Shown here piece after piece: positions 60,399 to 64,000 of a DNA stretch of 64,000 bases. The notes below the pieces were generated by a model, which ran no database searches, was not told where the DNA came from, and saw nothing but the letters and a program-made list of their open reading frames with translations. How positions within the stretch are numbered: the first letter of the stretch is position 1; every line of letters starts with the position of its first letter. This DNA is from Spiractinospora alimapuensis (GTDB lineage: Bacteria > Actinomycetota > Actinomycetes > Streptosporangiales > Streptosporangiaceae), in assembly GCF_018437505.1 (NCBI RefSeq), contig NZ_CP072467.1, positions 3,038,001-3,102,000 on the forward strand. The letters are read 5' to 3'. The position numbers were made by a program, and so were the translations under genes.

Positions 60399-61607
60399 AT
60401 GGCTGAGCAGGGCCTGCCGGCGCGAACGGTGGAGCGGGCGATCGCGGAGGTCCTCGCCTGTCTCGATCCGAACGGGGCACCGACGTCCAGCCTGGGCCTC
60501 ACCCCCGAGTTGGCGGAGTACCTGCGGCGGGCGGCCATGGACGCCTCGGGGTGGGGCCGGTTCACGGCGCGGGTGCTGGGGCGTCCCCGGTTCTCGCCCC
60601 AGGACCTCAAGGCCTGGCTGGGGCGGCTGGCGCGCGGAGGGACGGTGGACCTCGACGCGCGTGACGCCGAGAACGAATGGGACGTCGTCGCCACCATGTC
60701 CCCCCGAACCCGCACGGCGCTGCTCGACGGGATGGAGCCCGAGCGGTTCCACCAGGCCGTCCGGGTGGCGGCCGCGGTTCTGCAGAACACGTGGCTGGAC
60801 GCGGACATGTACGCCCAGGACGAGTGGGGCGGACCCATGACCGAGGAGACCGAGCGGTCGCTGTTCGCCAACCTGCGCGCCCTGCGCGCGGTCGCGGGGG
60901 ACCGTCTCGTCCAGCCGGAGGCCTGCGAACTGCTGCACTGGGTCGGCTACCACTACCGCGACTCGCCCCGCCACTCGCCCGCCGAGCACGTCGCCTACCT
61001 GGACGACCTGCTCACGACGACCGAGTCTCTCCTCGGCGCCGAGCACCACAGCACCCTGCGGATCCAGAGCGAGCTGGGCGAGGCGCACGGCCGCGCCGGA
61101 GACAACGAGGCCGCGAGCGCGCTGCACGAACGGGTCCTCACCAACCGCCGGACCACCTTGGGGCCCAACCACCCGGAGACCCTCGACGCGATGGGGCTCC
61201 TCGGTGGCTCCCGACGGGCCACCGGCCAACTCGACGAGGCGGCCGAGCTGCTCGAACGCGCCGTCAGCGGCCTGCGCGACAGCGCGGGGCCAACCGCGCT
61301 CGAACTCGACCGCCACCGCGACGCCCTGGTCGACACCTACCGCGACCTGGGACGGGCGGACGACGCCCTCGCCCTACGCCACGAGTACGTCGCCGCCGTC
61401 GAGAAGCGGTTCGGCGCCTCTCACCCCATGACGTTGGGGGCGCGCAACGAACTCGCGGCGACGTTCGCCGCGCTGCGACGCCGCCACGACGCGGAGCGCG
61501 AGTACCGAGCCGTCCTCGACATCGTGGCCGACCAGGATCGCCCCGCGACCAGCGCGGACCCGGAGCTCGTCACGGAGGCGCGGAAGGGTCTCGCCGAACT
61601 CGGCTGA
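60399..61607 (+). CDS. tetratricopeptide-repeat protein
   Basis: A 402-residue soluble protein. The first 190 residues are helical and not recognised (ERAIAEVLACLDPNGAP, MSPRTRTALLDGMEPERFHQAV). From about residue 195 there are TPR-type helix pairs of the actinomycete NB-ARC-associated kind (HVAYLDDLLTTTESLLGAEHHSTLRIQSELGEAHGRAGDNEAASALHERVL, TLGPNHPETLDAMG, RFGASHPMTLGARNELAATFAALRRRHDAEREYRAVL). It probably mediates protein contacts. GAGGAA precedes the ATG. It has no operon partner and sits next to CRISPR array 4 only by position. Confidence 0.82.
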   Translation: MAEQGLPARTVERAIAEVLACLDPNGAPTSSLGLTPELAEYLRRAAMDASGWGRFTARVLGRPRFSPQDLKAWLGRLARGGTVDLDARDAENEWDVVATMSPRTRTALLDGMEPERFHQAVRVAAAVLQNTWLDADMYAQDEWGGPMTEETERSLFANLRALRAVAGDRLVQPEACELLHWVGYHYRDSPRHSPAEHVAYLDDLLTTTESLLGAEHHSTLRIQSELGEAHGRAGDNEAASALHERVLTNRRTTLGPNHPETLDAMGLLGGSRRATGQLDEAAELLERAVSGLRDSAGPTALELDRHRDALVDTYRDLGRADDALALRHEYVAAVEKRFGASHPMTLGARNELAATFAALRRRHDAEREYRAVLDIVADQDRPATSADPELVTEARKGLAELG

Positions 61608-61783
61608 CGATAAGTTGATCACGTTCACGCGACGTCTCGTGCTTCGCGCTGGCCCCGGGCCGTACCGCGATGGCAGGGTGAACCCCTTGCCTGATCCGCC
61701 GGGACCGACGGGGGCGCGCGACGTGCCCTGACTGGCTCCGGGCGTGCCGGGCGACAGCGACGCCGAGGCGATCCAGGAGCACC

Positions 61784-63328
61784 ATGAGCGTTAGCGACTC
61801 CGCCCCTCCCAAGGGCCCGATGCGCCTGCTACTCGGAACCCTGCAGGGCATCGAACGGGTGGGGAACAAACTCCCGCACCCCTTCTGGCTGTTCACCATC
61901 CTCGCCGGGTTCGTGGTCCTGCTCAGCGCGGTCCTGGAGTGGGCCGGCGCCTTCGCGGTCTCCCCGGAGGACGGGGAACGGATCGAGGTCCAGAGCCTCG
62001 TCTCCCGCGAGGGCGTCCACATGATGTTGACGGACGCGGTGGAGAACTTCGCGACCTTCCCCCCGTTCGCGCTCATCATCACGGTGATGTTGGGCGTCGC
62101 GGTGGCCGAGCGCGGTGGGCTGCTGAACGCGATGCTGCGGGGCAGTGTCGTCCGTGTGCCCCCGAAGTACCTGACGTTCATGCTGGCCTTCACCGGCGTC
62201 TCGGCGAGTGTCGCCTCGGACGCGGCGTACGTGGTGCTGCTGCCGCTGGGCGCGCTCGCGTTCCAGGCGGTGGGCCGTAGCCCGATCCTCGGACTGATCG
62301 TGGCGTTCGGCTCGGTGTCGGCCGGCTACGACGCGTCCATCTTCGTCACCGCGACCGACGTCATCTTCGCCGGGCTCAGCAGCGACGCGGCCCGGCTCAT
62401 CACCGACGGCTACACGGTCTCGCCTCTGGCGAACTATTTCTTCAACGTGGTGTCCGCGATCGTCCTGGCCCTGATGATCACCCTGGTGACGGAGTTCGTG
62501 CTCACCCGCCGCACCCAGAACATGGTGGCCGACGGCGAGGGGGTGGACAACACCCTCGGGGAGATGCAACTCCGGCCGGAGGAACGGCGAGGTCTGCTCG
62601 TCACCGGCATCGTGTTCCTCGTCTTCGTCGGCGTGGTCGTCGCGCTGCTCGTCCCCTCGAACTCCTGGTTCCGCGGCGAGGACGGGGGTGTGATCTCCTC
62701 GCCCATCATCACCGGCATCGCTCCGGTACTGGGCCTGTTGTTCCTCGTGACCGGCTACGCCTACGGCCGCACGGTGGGCACCTTCACCCGCGCCCGCGAG
62801 GTCCCCGCCGCCATGGCCTCCGGTGTGCGGGAGCTCGCCCCCGTCATCGTGCTGTTCTTCGCCGCCGCCCAGTTCCTCGCCTACTTCGGCTGGAGCAACA
62901 TGGGGACGGTGCTCGCGATCCGGGGCGCGGACGTACTGGGCTCGGCCGGCGTCCCGTCGTTGGTGTTGCTGCTGGCGTTCGTCCTGCTCGCCACCGTCAT
63001 GAACATGTTCATCACCAGCGGATCGGCACAGTGGGCACTGATCGCTCCGGTGTTCGTGCCCATGTTCATGCTCCTGAACATCTCGCCGGAGACCACCCAG
63101 GCCGCCTACCGGATCGCGGACTCCAGCACCAACCTGATCAGCCCGATGAGCCCCTACTTCGTCATGGCCCTCGGCTTCCTACAGCGCTACCGCAAGGACG
63201 CCGGCATCGGGACCCTGATCTCCTTGACACTGCCCATCTCCATCACGGTGCTGTTGAGCTGGAGTGCCGTGTTCGTCTTGTGGTGGCTGTTCGGCCTCCC
63301 GCTCGGCCCCGGCGTGCCGATCCGCTGA
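61784..63328 (+). CDS. AbgT-family transporter
   Basis: A 514-residue membrane protein of the AbgT family, whose members import p-aminobenzoyl-glutamate or export folate-pathway drugs. Landmarks are GIERVGNKLPHPFWLFTILAGFVVLLSAVLEW, VHMMLTDAVENFATFPPFALIITVMLGVAVAERGGLLNAMLR and AFGSVSAGYDASIFVTATDV. The C-terminal half carries MFITSGSAQWALIAPVFVPMFMLL. CAGGAG precedes the ATG. It is followed by an M20 carboxypeptidase gene, so uptake and cleavage of p-aminobenzoyl-glutamate or a dipeptide is likely. Confidence 0.9.
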   Translation: MSVSDSAPPKGPMRLLLGTLQGIERVGNKLPHPFWLFTILAGFVVLLSAVLEWAGAFAVSPEDGERIEVQSLVSREGVHMMLTDAVENFATFPPFALIITVMLGVAVAERGGLLNAMLRGSVVRVPPKYLTFMLAFTGVSASVASDAAYVVLLPLGALAFQAVGRSPILGLIVAFGSVSAGYDASIFVTATDVIFAGLSSDAARLITDGYTVSPLANYFFNVVSAIVLALMITLVTEFVLTRRTQNMVADGEGVDNTLGEMQLRPEERRGLLVTGIVFLVFVGVVVALLVPSNSWFRGEDGGVISSPIITGIAPVLGLLFLVTGYAYGRTVGTFTRAREVPAAMASGVRELAPVIVLFFAAAQFLAYFGWSNMGTVLAIRGADVLGSAGVPSLVLLLAFVLLATVMNMFITSGSAQWALIAPVFVPMFMLLNISPETTQAAYRIADSSTNLISPMSPYFVMALGFLQRYRKDAGIGTLISLTLPISITVLLSWSAVFVLWWLFGLPLGPGVPIR

Positions 63329-63413
63329 GCCCGTTCCCGCGTCCGACCCCGACCCCACACACTCGGCACCGACTGGGCGGCGGCACACCGACCGCCCACC
63401 GAAGGAGAACCGG

Positions 63414-64000
63414 ATGACCGCGACCGCGATCGCCAAGCTGGCCGAACGGGACCTCGCCCTGATCCTCGGGGACATCGCGTGGATCGTGAACCACGAGACG
63501 CCGAGCAAGAACAAACCGCTACTCGACACCGGACTGGCGGCGATCGAGTCCTGGATCCACAGCCGGCTCGGGGATCCCAGCCATCGGGAGCGGCACGACG
63601 GCGGCGAGGACGGCGACGTGCTCGAGCTGCGCTACCCGGGCACCGCGAACGGCTCGGTGCTGCTCCTCGGCCACTACGACACCGTGTGGCCCGAGGGAAC
63701 CCTCGAGGAGTGGCCGGTCTCCACCGACGGCAAGCGGATGAGCGGTCCCGGTGTGTTGGACATGAAGGCCGGAGTGGTGCAGGGAGTATGGGCCGTGCAC
63801 GCGCTGCGCGAGCTCGGCCTGCCACACCCGGAGATCCGGATCCTCCTCAACGGCGACGAGGAGGTGGGATCGCACGCCTCCCGCCCGCACATCGAGGCGG
63901 CGAGCGCCGACGTGGACGCCACGCTCGTCCTCGAGCCCAGCCGCGCCGGCCAGGTCAAGACCGGGCGCGCCGGGATGGGGTTCGTGGACGTCAGCGTCCA
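63414..64000 (+). CDS. M20-family carboxypeptidase (C-terminus beyond right edge)
   Basis: First 195 residues of a zinc peptidase like glutamate carboxypeptidase. VLLLGHYDTVWPEG holds the first metal His and Asp, GPGVLDMKAGVVQGVWAV the bridging Asp, NGDEEVGSHASRP the catalytic Glu and its Glu partner, and VLEPSRAGQVKTGRAG the next metal-site region. GAAGGAGAACCGG precedes the ATG. It lies 85 bases after the AbgT-type transporter and probably hydrolyses its cargo in the cytosol. Confidence 0.9.
   Translation, partial: MTATAIAKLAERDLALILGDIAWIVNHETPSKNKPLLDTGLAAIESWIHSRLGDPSHRERHDGGEDGDVLELRYPGTANGSVLLLGHYDTVWPEGTLEEWPVSTDGKRMSGPGVLDMKAGVVQGVWAVHALRELGLPHPEIRILLNGDEEVGSHASRPHIEAASADVDATLVLEPSRAGQVKTGRAGMGFVDVSV

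Noticed and set aside
45040..60400. cas genes or another defence system belonging to the arrays
   Set aside because: Every gene between and around the arrays has a different clear identity; no Cas1/2/3 or Cascade motif is seen.
1..64000. tRNA, rRNA, IS elements or prophage genes
   Set aside because: No tRNA-like cloverleaf, transposase, integrase or structural phage gene was recognised. A full tRNA scan was not possible by eye.

Overview
The window is very GC-rich DNA that codes densely on both strands. The gene content points to a filamentous actinomycete: an XRE regulator with tandem DUF397 proteins, a DUF574-type methyltransferase, an IdeR/DtxR-like iron box, type I-E CRISPR repeats of the actinobacterial kind, and an ATP-grasp/methyltransferase RiPP cluster. 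A Nocardiopsaceae-like member of Streptosporangiales is my guess; this is inference, because no rRNA or other marker gene is present.

Layout. 1-5.2 kb holds a response regulator cut by the left edge, a MATE exporter, a hydrolase divergent from a TetR regulator, and an HxlR regulator divergent from an imine-reductase-like dehydrogenase. 5.35-12.8 kb is a nucleoside locus: phosphorylase plus sugar-phosphate isomerase (the latter frameshifted), a GntR regulator, and a BMP lipoprotein with a two-permease ABC importer. 12.9-20.3 kb holds two small proteins, a cardiolipin synthase-like protein, a crotonase divergent from a D-hydroxyacid dehydrogenase and nagA, an SPFH membrane protein with an Arc-like partner, and a DUF1232 protein. 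20.4-25.3 kb is an iron-siderophore ABC operon behind an iron box, with an unexplained 239-codon reading frame between its two permeases. 26.1-33.6 kb is a divergent catabolic locus (SSF symporter, RidA, PLP deaminase/dehydratase, deacetylase-type amidohydrolase; then KDG kinase, IclR, KDPG aldolase). It fits uptake and breakdown of (N-acetyl-)D-glucosaminate, the oxidised end of chitin.

33.7-38.9 kb is the regulatory and RiPP island. It has an anti-sigma-like ATPase with two small partners, an XRE/DUF5753 regulator, two tandem DUF397 proteins, and a methyltransferase/ATP-grasp/precursor cluster that predicts an ester-crosslinked, aspartimide-bearing peptide (graspetide/imiditide type). 39.5-45 kb holds a NarL-type two-component pair whose kinase has a duplicated membrane sensor, a CGNR regulator, a TSUP permease and the DUF574 methyltransferase.

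45.1-45.8 and 59.2-60.2 kb contain four short CRISPR arrays in two pairs. All point the same way, each has its own copy of one conserved leader, and no cas gene is visible. Between the pairs lie the respiratory nitrate reductase operon narGHJI (narG frameshifted), a TDT-family permease, an HxlR/DHFR-fold operon, a sarcosine-oxidase-like enzyme, LysE, a YbaK-type deacylase, a deazaflavin oxidoreductase and a frameshifted monooxygenase remnant. The right end has a TPR protein, an AbgT transporter and the start of an M20 carboxypeptidase.

Three genes carry single-base frame breaks (isomerase, narG, monooxygenase). They may be real decay or base-calling errors. Several small segmental duplications recur (DUF397 unit, CRISPR leaders, segments inside the Fec and deacetylase operons).
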